Assembly (NCBI GenBank): GCA_041600415.1
Contig: JBFIKF010000003.1
Coordinates: 344,277-408,276 of the forward strand
From: JBFJKD01 sp041600415
GTDB lineage: Bacteria > Pseudomonadota > Gammaproteobacteria > Pseudomonadales > Porticoccaceae
DNA: 64,000 nucleotides
Direction of reading: 5' to 3'
Every line of letters begins with the position of its first letter. Position 1 is the stretch's first letter. Of this stretch, positions 26,300-34,791 are shown one piece after another. The position numbers and the translations under genes are program-made. The notes below the pieces were generated by a model. The model saw only the letters and a list, made by a program, of their open reading frames with translations. It was not told the DNA's origin and searched no databases.

Positions 26300-27248
26300 A
26301 CCGATAGTTTTTACGACCCTCGCCCCATTGCGCCGCCTGGTTACCGGACTCGCAAGTTTTATCGTTGCCCTCAGTGCTCCGGTGGTCATGGCGTTCGACT
26401 GGCAGGCGATACCCGCACAGGAGTTGACCCTGTTCCATCCAGGGCAGATTTCCTGGGAGTGGTTGCTGACGCCAGCCGATCACCCCGGGGCCAGCGGCAT
26501 TCGTGGGGGCAACACTTGTCGCACCTGCCACGAGGGACAACAAGCAGACATAGGTACCTCACTGGCCAAAGCAGACGGAGCGGTTACTAACTCACCACCC
26601 GCCAGCCTTACCCTCAAGGTGCAAACCGCCTGGGATCGACAGCGCTTTTACCTGCGCGCTTCGTGGCCGGTGCGCAGCACCGCAGATCAGGCGAGTCTGT
26701 TCACGGTGATGTTCGATGACGGGCAGCTAACCGAAGCCACCCGTGCTGGCTGTTGGGGCGCGTGCCACGACGATTTAAAGGGTATGCCGAGCGCCACTGC
26801 CAATGACGCCCGCAGTAAATACCTGGTCGCATCCCGCAGCAAGGTGACCCGTCAGGGAGGTGGCGACAATTTTAAGTTACCATCGGAGCTGGCCGCTTTG
26901 CGTGCCCAGGGTAAATTCTTTGAATACTGGCAGGCGCGCATCAGTGCCAGCGCACCGCCACAGGTACTCGATGGGTATGTTCTCGAACAACGTCACGTTC
27001 ATTCACAAAGTGCGCTCGACGTGGAGGCCAGGCAGGAAGGGGGCCGCTGGATAGTCGAGTTAAGTCGCCCCCTCGCAACGGACACGCCGGGCCGTAAAAC
27101 CTTTGCGATCGGCACCACTTATACATTGGGTTTTGCGGTACACGAATCCAGCGACACAGGCCGTTCCCATTACGTATCCTTTGGCTACAGTCTGAAACTC
27201 GCCCCCGGCTCTGCCGATCTGACCGCAATACGTGTGGAACAACCATGA
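26289..27248 (+). CDS. Haem-binding protein of the ethylbenzene-dehydrogenase-like (EB_dh) family with a c-type haem motif
   Basis: 319 residues from the ATG at 26289, which overlaps the preceding gene by 11 bases. Signal peptide ends about residue 35 (FIVALSAPVVMA). One canonical CxxCH (CRTCH) and a CWGACH segment with an extra spacer residue. The beta-rich domain (VQTAWDRQRFYLRASWPV; LFTVMFDDGQL; YTLGFAVHE) resembles the haem-b binding gamma subunit fold of DMSO-reductase-type enzymes. Such proteins accompany MtrA/MtrB-like conduits and probably act as a periplasmic electron carrier. Confidence 0.78.
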   Translation: MRSRPIVFTTLAPLRRLVTGLASFIVALSAPVVMAFDWQAIPAQELTLFHPGQISWEWLLTPADHPGASGIRGGNTCRTCHEGQQADIGTSLAKADGAVTNSPPASLTLKVQTAWDRQRFYLRASWPVRSTADQASLFTVMFDDGQLTEATRAGCWGACHDDLKGMPSATANDARSKYLVASRSKVTRQGGGDNFKLPSELAALRAQGKFFEYWQARISASAPPQVLDGYVLEQRHVHSQSALDVEARQEGGRWIVELSRPLATDTPGRKTFAIGTTYTLGFAVHESSDTGRSHYVSFGYSLKLAPGSADLTAIRVEQP

Positions 27249-28276
27249 ATCTACGCCAGATATCGACAGGCCAGCGCGCAGACCAGTACCTGATTAACCG
27301 TCAGGCGTGTTTCCTGAACCTCTGGCGACACCTGTTTTTGTTAATGATCCTGACATTGCAGATCACCGTCCCTGCCCACGCAGACGAAAGTATGTTCACG
27401 CTGGATTCAACCCCGGAGCAAGCAGCAGACAAAACGGCCACGCCCGGGGCGGCTCCCTGTGCGACATGCCACAGCGACCAGCACGGTGCTGGACGCTCAA
27501 TCCTGCAATCGGTACACGGGGTCGCGGGAGATAGTCGCACACCCTTTGCCGGACAGGCCTGCATCAGCTGCCACGGCCCGAGCTTGCAACACCGCTCCAC
27601 GCCCACCGCTGGCACCACCCGCGCCCGACCAGATGTCACATTTGGCGACGATGCCACGCCCGCTGCAACCCAAAACACCCAGTGTTTGCAGTGCCACCAA
27701 CGGGATCTCACGGCACATTGGCGCGGCAGTATTCACGAAGCCCAGAACCTGTCCTGCACCAGTTGTCACACTGTGCATACCAGCAAAGACGAGATTCTCG
27801 ACAAACGCAGCCAGCCCCCGCTGTGCCTCACCTGTCACCAGGAAAAGCGGGCCCAGATGTTGCGCCCGTCGAGCCACCCCCTGCAGGACGGGCAAATGTC
27901 CTGTACCGATTGCCACAACCCCCACGGCTCCACTGGGCCGCAACAGCTGATCAAAGGTACGGTTAACGAAACCTGCTATACCTGCCACGCGGAAAAGCGC
28001 GGGCCGTTCCTGTGGGAACATGCGCCGGTGCGCGAGGATTGCACGATCTGTCACCAACCCCACGGCTCGGTGCATCAGGCGATGTTGAAAAACCGCGCAC
28101 CCTGGCTCTGTCAGCAGTGTCATCTGGCGCAATTCCACCCCAGCACCGCCTATAGTGGAACGGGGCTGCCCACCCAGTCATCCCCGGCGCAACAGATGCT
28201 GGGCAAAAATTGCCTGAACTGCCACTCGACCGTGCACGGCTCAAACCATCCCGCTGGCGCGCGTAAAACTCGGTAG
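27245..28276 (+). CDS. Decahaem c-type cytochrome, MtrA/DmsE family
   Basis: 343 residues. Signal sequence lies about residues 25-47 (LFLLMILTLQITVPAHA). Ten CxxCH motifs in order: CATCH, CISCH, CLQCH, CTSCH, CLTCH, CTDCH, CYTCH, CTICH, CQQCH, CLNCH, the count and spacing of MtrA/DmsE/PioA. The family threads electrons through an outer-membrane barrel. ATG overlaps the upstream stop (ATGA). The next gene encodes the matching barrel, so this pair should form the trans-outer-membrane conduit. Confidence 0.93.
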   Translation: MNLRQISTGQRADQYLINRQACFLNLWRHLFLLMILTLQITVPAHADESMFTLDSTPEQAADKTATPGAAPCATCHSDQHGAGRSILQSVHGVAGDSRTPFAGQACISCHGPSLQHRSTPTAGTTRARPDVTFGDDATPAATQNTQCLQCHQRDLTAHWRGSIHEAQNLSCTSCHTVHTSKDEILDKRSQPPLCLTCHQEKRAQMLRPSSHPLQDGQMSCTDCHNPHGSTGPQQLIKGTVNETCYTCHAEKRGPFLWEHAPVREDCTICHQPHGSVHQAMLKNRAPWLCQQCHLAQFHPSTAYSGTGLPTQSSPAQQMLGKNCLNCHSTVHGSNHPAGARKTR

Positions 28277-28278
28277 CG

Positions 28279-30648
28279 GTGATGATGAAAACGTCTCCTA
28301 CTCATATCCAGACTCGCACGCGCCACAACCCCCACCGGAAACTGCTTCGTAGTCGCCTTATAACCGCGCTGGTTGCTGTCTTCAGTATCGCATCGGTGGC
28401 CATGGCTGAGCAGGACGTCTTTAGCCTCGAGGATGAAACCTCGACCACATCTACATCACCGGCGACCAACCCAACGGCCAAGCAGGCGGAGCTACATCGG
28501 CAGATCGAGCTGGGTATCGGTTACGTCAGCCGCGAAACGGCACGCTTCGGCGTTCACAAAGGCCTCGACGAGCAGGGCCTGGTGGGGCTTGCCAGCTTTG
28601 AGTTGCAGGCGGTTGCAGCGGCCGGCCGGCACGCGGGCTACTGGCTATTGAACGGCCGGGACCTGGGGACAGATGCTCGTTCCGTTGCCTTGCAGCAGGG
28701 CCGTCAGGGCACCTACCAGATCAGTTTGGACTACAACGAAACGCCCACTGTGCGCAGTCATTCGAGCCACACACCGTTTACCAATCCGGGCAGTGATGAT
28801 CTATCCCTGCCGAATGGCTGGGTACCAGCGACCAGCACCGCCGGCATGACCCAGTTACTGCCAAGTCTGCGGGACGCGGATATGGAGGTTAAGCGTAAAC
28901 GTTTAACCCTTGGCTATGAACAGGTGCTACCCGCCCGCTGGCAACTGCGCAGCAGTTATCGCAACGAAACCAAAGATGGTATGAGCTCCCTGGGCGCCGT
29001 GATCGGCAACAGTGGCGGTAACCCACGGGCGGTGCTGCTACCGCAGCCCATCGACTACCACACCCAGCAGTTTGACGCGGCCCTGAGCTACGCCGCTGAC
29101 GGCAAACATTTTGAAATCGCCTACTACCTGTCAGCCTTCGATCAGGGGGAGCGCGCTCTGACATGGCAAAACCCGTACGGGGCCATCAGCGGCTGGGGCA
29201 GCGACTCTTCGGCGGCCGACGCCACCGAGGCCAGTGTCGGCTTTCCCGACGGCACCGGGCGTATCGCTCAGCCACCGGATAACCAGTTTCATCAATTCAG
29301 CGTGCTCGGCGGCTACCAGTTAGGCGCGCATTCGCAAATCAACGCCGATCTGGCAATCGGCCGCATGACCCAGGACGAAACGTTTTTACCGTACACGGTA
29401 AACCCGGTACTGGCTGCGAGTGTCGTTGTCCCGCTGCCCCGCGATTCCCTCGATGGGCGCATCGATACCACCCTGTTCAATCTGCGCTTTACCTCGCGAC
29501 CGACACCGCGCTTTAACTGGCGCGCAGCCTGGCGCTACGATAACCGCGACAACAAAACCCCGCGGGACGAGTACTTTTTTATTGCGGGGGATTCCATCAC
29601 CCAGACCGACGCGGGCAGTGCCAGCAGCACCCTGAGTCGCTATCGCCGCAACGAACCGTACAGTTATCGCGAGCAAACATTCAGTGCGGACGCCAGCTAT
29701 AGAGTGGCGCGACGTACCGATCTGAGCGCGGGTGTAGAACGACGGGATACGGACCGGGATTACTCCGAACGACAGGAGTCTGTTGAAGACACGATTAAAT
29801 TTGGCATCAAAAGTAGTGTCGGAGAACGCCTCACCGGCGGATTAAATCTGAGTCGCAGCGAGCGCCGCGGCTCCACCTACCACGGCGAGGAACCATTCCT
29901 GTCCAGTTATCGCCCCGAATACACGAGCAATCCCGCGACCCTGGGCTGGGAAAATCACCCCGAGTTACGTAAGTATTATATGGCGGACCGCATACGCACC
30001 AAAGCTGCACTATCGGTCAACTACCTATGGGCAGAAGCCTGGACGGCCAGCCTCGGTGCCAACTATTTGCGCGACGACTACCACCACTCGGACATGGGCC
30101 TCACCGAAAGTAAAATGACCGGCTACACCCTCGATATTTCGTACACGCCAGACAGCGAGAACATGTTTTATGGCTTTTTCAGCCACGACCGCATGGAATC
30201 CGATCAGGACGGGCGCGCTTTTCGCGGATTTGCCAAGGCCGCTGATTCGGTAAATCCAGCGCGAGACTGGTTTGCCGACCTGCGGGACGAGACGGATACC
30301 CTTGGCGTCGGGTTCAAACGAAAAATCACCGAAGCACTATCCCTTGGCGCCGACTTTGTGTACGCCAATGCACGGGGTGTAGTGGATGTGACCACCGGCG
30401 GCGCCCTGTCTTCAGCCCCCCTGCCGGACTCCCTGGTGCGATTGCAATCTCTGGAGTGGTACGGGGATTACCGCGTGCGCCCCGGCACCACCCTGAAAGC
30501 CCGCTATCGTATTGAGAAGTACCAGTCGCGGGACTGGGCCGTTGATAACGTCGCCCCCAATACCCTGGCCAACGTCATCACCCTGGGGGAGGACAGCCCC
30601 GATTACACCGTGCATATAATTTTGCTATCCGTAGTGACCGAATTCTAG
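28279..30648 (+). CDS. MtrB/PioB-family outer-membrane beta-barrel
   Basis: 789 residues with a signal peptide (ITALVAVFSIASVAMA) and then many amphipathic strands to a C-terminal strand ending VHIILLSVVTEF. The start of the mature barrel (IELGIGYVSRETARFGVHKGLDE) is characteristic of the family. No CxxC is present near the mature N terminus, unlike MtrB of metal reducers, which brings it closer to DmsF/PioB types. It begins 2 bases after the decahaem gene and sheathes that cytochrome. No MtrC-like outer cytochrome gene follows. Confidence 0.9.
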   Translation: MMMKTSPTHIQTRTRHNPHRKLLRSRLITALVAVFSIASVAMAEQDVFSLEDETSTTSTSPATNPTAKQAELHRQIELGIGYVSRETARFGVHKGLDEQGLVGLASFELQAVAAAGRHAGYWLLNGRDLGTDARSVALQQGRQGTYQISLDYNETPTVRSHSSHTPFTNPGSDDLSLPNGWVPATSTAGMTQLLPSLRDADMEVKRKRLTLGYEQVLPARWQLRSSYRNETKDGMSSLGAVIGNSGGNPRAVLLPQPIDYHTQQFDAALSYAADGKHFEIAYYLSAFDQGERALTWQNPYGAISGWGSDSSAADATEASVGFPDGTGRIAQPPDNQFHQFSVLGGYQLGAHSQINADLAIGRMTQDETFLPYTVNPVLAASVVVPLPRDSLDGRIDTTLFNLRFTSRPTPRFNWRAAWRYDNRDNKTPRDEYFFIAGDSITQTDAGSASSTLSRYRRNEPYSYREQTFSADASYRVARRTDLSAGVERRDTDRDYSERQESVEDTIKFGIKSSVGERLTGGLNLSRSERRGSTYHGEEPFLSSYRPEYTSNPATLGWENHPELRKYYMADRIRTKAALSVNYLWAEAWTASLGANYLRDDYHHSDMGLTESKMTGYTLDISYTPDSENMFYGFFSHDRMESDQDGRAFRGFAKAADSVNPARDWFADLRDETDTLGVGFKRKITEALSLGADFVYANARGVVDVTTGGALSSAPLPDSLVRLQSLEWYGDYRVRPGTTLKARYRIEKYQSRDWAVDNVAPNTLANVITLGEDSPDYTVHIILLSVVTEF

Positions 30649-30661
30649 TTTTGTAACTGGC

Positions 30662-31981
30662 TTACTCCAGCCCAGCTTTTTTCAGACCGCTAACAAACAA
30701 ATCCCAGTGCGCATCCTCGCTATAGGGCCAGCGGCGTATTGCAGCGACCGTTATTTCCGGGTGTTTTTCCTTTAACGAGGCAACCGCCTGCTGTGCAACC
30801 GCAATATTACCCGCCAGACCCGCAGCAGCGGCCAGCGCAATCTGGGTGCCGGTATAATCGTCTTCGAGATTCTGTTCCTGCTCTATCCACTCCACCGCCC
30901 GCGCATAATTGCCCAGTTTTATTTCACCTGCGGCAATCGCCTGAACAAATTGGCCACTTTTTTTATAGTGCTCCGTCGCGTTTGCCTTGTTAAGAAAATC
31001 AATGCCCTGGTGGGCATCTCCCGCAAAAATTTCGACAAAACCAAGGCCGCTCTGTGCAAAATGGTAGAGCGGATTGACCTGTAGACTGCGCGCGTAACTG
31101 CGGCGCGCGCCCGAATAATCCCGCTGACAATACAGCAAGTAGCGGCCCAGCATGGCATGGGCGAAATCACTGCGCTCATTCAACATAACCGCCCTGCGCA
31201 ACGCTTGCTGTGCTTTTTCCATATCCTCGGGTGACGGCTCGCGGTAGCCGAGGGCCAGTTCGCGCAGTAACAGGCCGCCGTAGATACACTGGAACATGGA
31301 ATTATCCTTTTGCTCCACCAGCAAGCTATCGGCGGTGGCGATGGCTTCATCCCACACTTTGGGGTCGGCGCTAATCATCGCAAACCCCATGCGGGTCAGC
31401 TTCACCTCAAAATTGTCGTCCCCGCGACTCGCCACATGCCGCGCCGTTTCGTAGCGAATATGGGTGGATAGTTTTGAGCTGAGTTGATCAATCGCTTGCA
31501 GACGATCGTCGATGTCCGCTTCGAATCGACCCGACCAGAAGTCTTCATTACTGTGTCGATCCTGCAGGCGCAATGTCGCCCTGCAGCGCGACCCGGTCAA
31601 CAAGATCGTTACGTTCGCCACATAGTCGGCGCGAGCAATGTCGGTCACCAGAACGCTACCGGTAAAGTTGGTGACCGCACGTCTTACCTCGTCGTTTAAT
31701 TCCAGGGAAAAACTGTGCGCCGCGTCAGAGCTGCTGGTGAAGGACTCGATAAAAATGGTGGGTTTACCCGCATTTCTTACTTTGAGTTGCGGCGCATCAT
31801 CGTTAGCTGTCGATAGCGCAATTACTGGTTCGGTGGGTTTGCGGAACCGCGCAAACAATCCCTTGAGATTCCCCCCAAGCGGCGACAGAAGCAGTCCAAT
31901 CAGCGCAACAAACGCGGCTAGCCCGGATAGAACCGATTCATTCTCCGCGAACCAGTTTGCAACTATTTTTATCCATTCCAT
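30662..31981 (-). CDS. Membrane-anchored TPR-repeat protein
   Basis: 439 residues from the ATG at 31981 (MEWIKIVANW); a TTG at 32023 would add 14. One membrane helix near residues 17-37, a beta-rich middle with VLVTDIARADYVANVTILLTG, and a C-terminal block of tetratricopeptide repeats (about 200-420). The layout resembles the periplasmic part of adenylate-cyclase/TPR proteins but lacks a catalytic domain. Role unknown; TPRs imply protein binding. Convergent with the MtrB-like gene. Confidence 0.65.
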   Translation of the reverse strand: MEWIKIVANWFAENESVLSGLAAFVALIGLLLSPLGGNLKGLFARFRKPTEPVIALSTANDDAPQLKVRNAGKPTIFIESFTSSSDAAHSFSLELNDEVRRAVTNFTGSVLVTDIARADYVANVTILLTGSRCRATLRLQDRHSNEDFWSGRFEADIDDRLQAIDQLSSKLSTHIRYETARHVASRGDDNFEVKLTRMGFAMISADPKVWDEAIATADSLLVEQKDNSMFQCIYGGLLLRELALGYREPSPEDMEKAQQALRRAVMLNERSDFAHAMLGRYLLYCQRDYSGARRSYARSLQVNPLYHFAQSGLGFVEIFAGDAHQGIDFLNKANATEHYKKSGQFVQAIAAGEIKLGNYARAVEWIEQEQNLEDDYTGTQIALAAAAGLAGNIAVAQQAVASLKEKHPEITVAAIRRWPYSEDAHWDLFVSGLKKAGLE

Positions 31982-32079
31982 GTCATTACCAGTTGGGCTT
32001 TCTATTATTTTCCGCTCGCACAACCTTGCCGCAGGGCCGAGCTTTTACCCCAATCGACCGCCGTGTGCGGACTCAACGA

Positions 32080-32700
32080 TCAGGCCGCACTGTCCTGCAA
32101 ATGATCCGTTCGGTCGAGAAATTTTATTTCACCGCTGGCTACCGATATTTCTGTCACCGAGGTGTTATTGACACGATATTTGAGCCAGAGCGAGGTGTCG
32201 CGATCAATCCAGTGGGACAGGGCAAAGGCAATCGCCAATCCGTGCGCGACGACAACAATATTCTGGCCGGGATGACGTGCGCAAAATTCCTCCACCGCGC
32301 CCACGAAGCGCGTTGTAACTTCGTGCCGTGTTTCACCGCCCGGTGCGCGGTGATGCTCGTCTTCGATCATGCGCCGCACAAAACCGTCTTCGCCGTCGAG
32401 TTCGTCAAAGCGTTTGCCTTCGAGCTCGCCCACACCAAATTCTCGTAACCGAGGGTCGAGACTGATCCGGTGGCCGCGTAGTTCCGCGATACGCTGCGCG
32501 GTGTGTTTAGCGCGCTGTAATGGACTGGCGTAGATAGCGTGGATATCTGGCAAATAGTGGTGAAAATACTCCCCCAGCCGGGCCGCCTGGTGGTGCCCCA
32601 GTTCCGTCAGGGGTGTGTCCGTATGGCCGTGCCACACCTGGTCGATATTCGCGGACGTTTGCCCATGGCGCACTAATAAAAGTCTACCTTCAGCCTGCAT
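32080..32700 (-). CDS. Histidine phosphatase family protein (phosphoglycerate-mutase-like)
   Basis: 206 residues. The RHG motif is LLLVRHGQTSAN at the N terminus, with LTELGHHQAARLG, YASPLQRAKHTAQ (second Arg), a Glu in EFGVGELEGKRFDEL and the second catalytic His in VVAHGLAIAF. It phospho-transfers through the N-terminal His. Substrate is not evident; the family covers sugar phosphates, cobalamin and small metabolites. Confidence 0.9.
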   Translation of the reverse strand: MQAEGRLLLVRHGQTSANIDQVWHGHTDTPLTELGHHQAARLGEYFHHYLPDIHAIYASPLQRAKHTAQRIAELRGHRISLDPRLREFGVGELEGKRFDELDGEDGFVRRMIEDEHHRAPGGETRHEVTTRFVGAVEEFCARHPGQNIVVVAHGLAIAFALSHWIDRDTSLWLKYRVNNTSVTEISVASGEIKFLDRTDHLQDSAA

Positions 32701-32823
32701 TTACGACTCCAACTTACTCCGTAACGGGCTGATTATAACCAAAACCCACATGGACTTTGCGCCAAAAAATTCCAGGGGCTTCACAGCTCCCGGGTGCGCA
32801 TGCCGAAACCTTCAGATTGAGCA

Positions 32824-34422
32824 TCAGGAACTACAGGACAACATGGAGCACCCTGCCCGCGAGCGAGCCCAGTCGGGCCGTTTCTGGGCAAACGATTCCT
32901 TACCGGGTTGTTCATCGTAAGGATGACGCAACACGTCCAGCAGCTCGATAACCAGCGAGTTATCCCCCTGCTCCGCTTTGTCGATGGCCAGTTGCGCCAG
33001 ATAATTTCGCAGCACGTATTTGGGATTGACCGCATGCATCGTTTTTATGCGCTCAGCAGGCGCGCGGCCGTCCTGCCTGACTCTGTGTCGATAGTTGCGC
33101 AGCCAGGAACTGAGCCGTTGACGATAACTCGCCGTGAGCTGACCCGGTACATAGCAGGCTTCCAGCAACGGCTGCATCAGACGTTCAGCATTTTCTTGCG
33201 GAGCGTCGTCGCCATCACCCATGTCGATAGCGGCCAATTGCCGGAAAAAAATGGTCATATCCGTTTCCACCAATTGCAAAATTGCCAGTAATTCATCAAT
33301 CAGTTCTAGGTCGCCGTCGGATTCGAAGGCGCTTAAACCCAGTTTTCGCGCCATCATTTCCCGCCAACCCAGCGTATAGGACGCCAGATAACCGTTAAGC
33401 CCGTCTTGCAGGGGTTCCGCGTCTTCGATTAACGGATAAATGGCGTTGGCTAACTGGACCAGATTCCATTGCGCAATATAGGGTTGTTGACCAAAGGCGT
33501 AGCGTCGACCCGCTGCATCGGTGGTATTGGGCGTCCAGCCGGGATCGTAATCCTCGAGCCAGCCGTAGGGCCCGTAATCGATAGTCAGTCCAAGTATGGA
33601 CATATTGTCCGTGTTCATCACCCCGTGGACGAAACCCACACGCATCCAGTCGACGACCATGCGCGCGGTGCGCTGGCAAACCTCGTTGAACCAGGCAACA
33701 TAAACCTCCCTGGAGGGCTTCCCCAATTGGGGAAAATCCGTGCGTATGGTGTAGTCGACCAGCTGGCGCAACAACGCCTCTTCCTTGCGGGCAGAAAATA
33801 TTTCGAAACTGCCAAAGCGGGTAAAGGAAGGCGCCACCCGACAGACAATGGCGCCTGGTTCTGGTTTGGGGTTACCGTCGTAGAACATATCGCGCACCAC
33901 CTGGTCGCCAGTGGTCACCAGACTCAATGCCCGGGTCGTGGGCACTCCCAAATGATGCATCGCTTCACTACACAAAAATTCGCGCACCGATGAGCGCAAC
34001 ACCGCCAGGCCGTCGGCGCGCCGGGAATATGGGGTTAGCCCAGCACCTTTAAGCTGTAACACCTGGCGTGCGCCGGTGGGTGTAATGACTTCACCCAGAT
34101 TAATTGCGCGGCCATCCCCCAGCTGACCGGCCCAACTACCAAACTGATGACCACCGTAACAAAGTGCGTAAGGATCCATACCCGGCAGCAGTTTATTACC
34201 GGAGAAAACCTGTACGAAGTCCGCTGACGCGCAACTCTCCTCGTCTAATCCAAGCAGCTCTGCAACTTCCCTGGAGCAGGCCACTAATTGCGGATCGGAA
34301 ACCTGCGCGGGTACAACCCGGGAGAATGCCGCACCCCATACCTGACGGCACTGATTGTCGGAGCGCGGATCGGCGGGTAGTTCGCGCGAAAACTGGTTGT
34401 CAAATGTTAGCTGGATCGACAT
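32824..34422 (-). CDS. selO: Protein adenylyltransferase SelO (YdiU/UPF0061)
   Basis: 532 residues from ATG 34422 (MSIQLTFDNQF), the usual family start; the frame is open further upstream. Pseudokinase-fold motifs: YCYGGHQFG-type ALCYGGHQFGSWAGQLGDGR, LQLKGAGLTPYSRRADG, HLGVPTTRALSLV, and GVMNTDNMSILGLTIDYGP for metal binding. The C terminus ends SCSS, carrying the conserved Cys that is selenocysteine in eukaryotic homologues. SelO transfers AMP from ATP to Ser/Thr/Tyr of proteins in redox homeostasis. Confidence 0.95.
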   Translation of the reverse strand: MSIQLTFDNQFSRELPADPRSDNQCRQVWGAAFSRVVPAQVSDPQLVACSREVAELLGLDEESCASADFVQVFSGNKLLPGMDPYALCYGGHQFGSWAGQLGDGRAINLGEVITPTGARQVLQLKGAGLTPYSRRADGLAVLRSSVREFLCSEAMHHLGVPTTRALSLVTTGDQVVRDMFYDGNPKPEPGAIVCRVAPSFTRFGSFEIFSARKEEALLRQLVDYTIRTDFPQLGKPSREVYVAWFNEVCQRTARMVVDWMRVGFVHGVMNTDNMSILGLTIDYGPYGWLEDYDPGWTPNTTDAAGRRYAFGQQPYIAQWNLVQLANAIYPLIEDAEPLQDGLNGYLASYTLGWREMMARKLGLSAFESDGDLELIDELLAILQLVETDMTIFFRQLAAIDMGDGDDAPQENAERLMQPLLEACYVPGQLTASYRQRLSSWLRNYRHRVRQDGRAPAERIKTMHAVNPKYVLRNYLAQLAIDKAEQGDNSLVIELLDVLRHPYDEQPGKESFAQKRPDWARSRAGCSMLSCSS

Positions 34423-34791
34423 GGTACGGTAGCCTGGCATACGCTGCGCCAGGGTGCAGGGCGCCGTGAAAAATCCAATGATAACACTACACAGACCATC
34501 AAACGGTCGCACCGGGTCCTGCGCATCGATTATCCACTTGTGCCCGATGCACCTGGCCTGGAAAGACGGAAAAATTTATGCAACCAACTGGTGTCATTTT
34601 TTTGACGTCTTAAGATAGTTAGCGATCAACTGCGCTGAGTCATCGACGTTGCATGATACTCGTTCCACTCGCGAGCCTTAAATTGCGTTACGATGGATAC
34701 TTACACCGAGAAATAGCTACAGTAATATAGCAGACGGACGATACAGTACGTATAGGACGATACAGTACGTTTAGATGATGGAGCAAAACGC
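34423..34791. other. Divergent intergenic region with a 16-bp direct repeat
   Basis: No coding frame that I trust. The only structured element is the repeat at 34736-34770 next to the GGDEF/EAL gene. Confidence 0.4.
34736..34770. repeat. Two 16-bp direct repeats before the GGDEF/EAL gene
   Basis: GGACGATACAGTACGT occurs at 34736-34751 and again exactly at 34755-34770 (19-base period), ending 21 bases before the ATG. The spacing of nearly two helical turns would suit tandem regulator binding, and the location could affect transcription or ribosome access. Confidence 0.75.
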
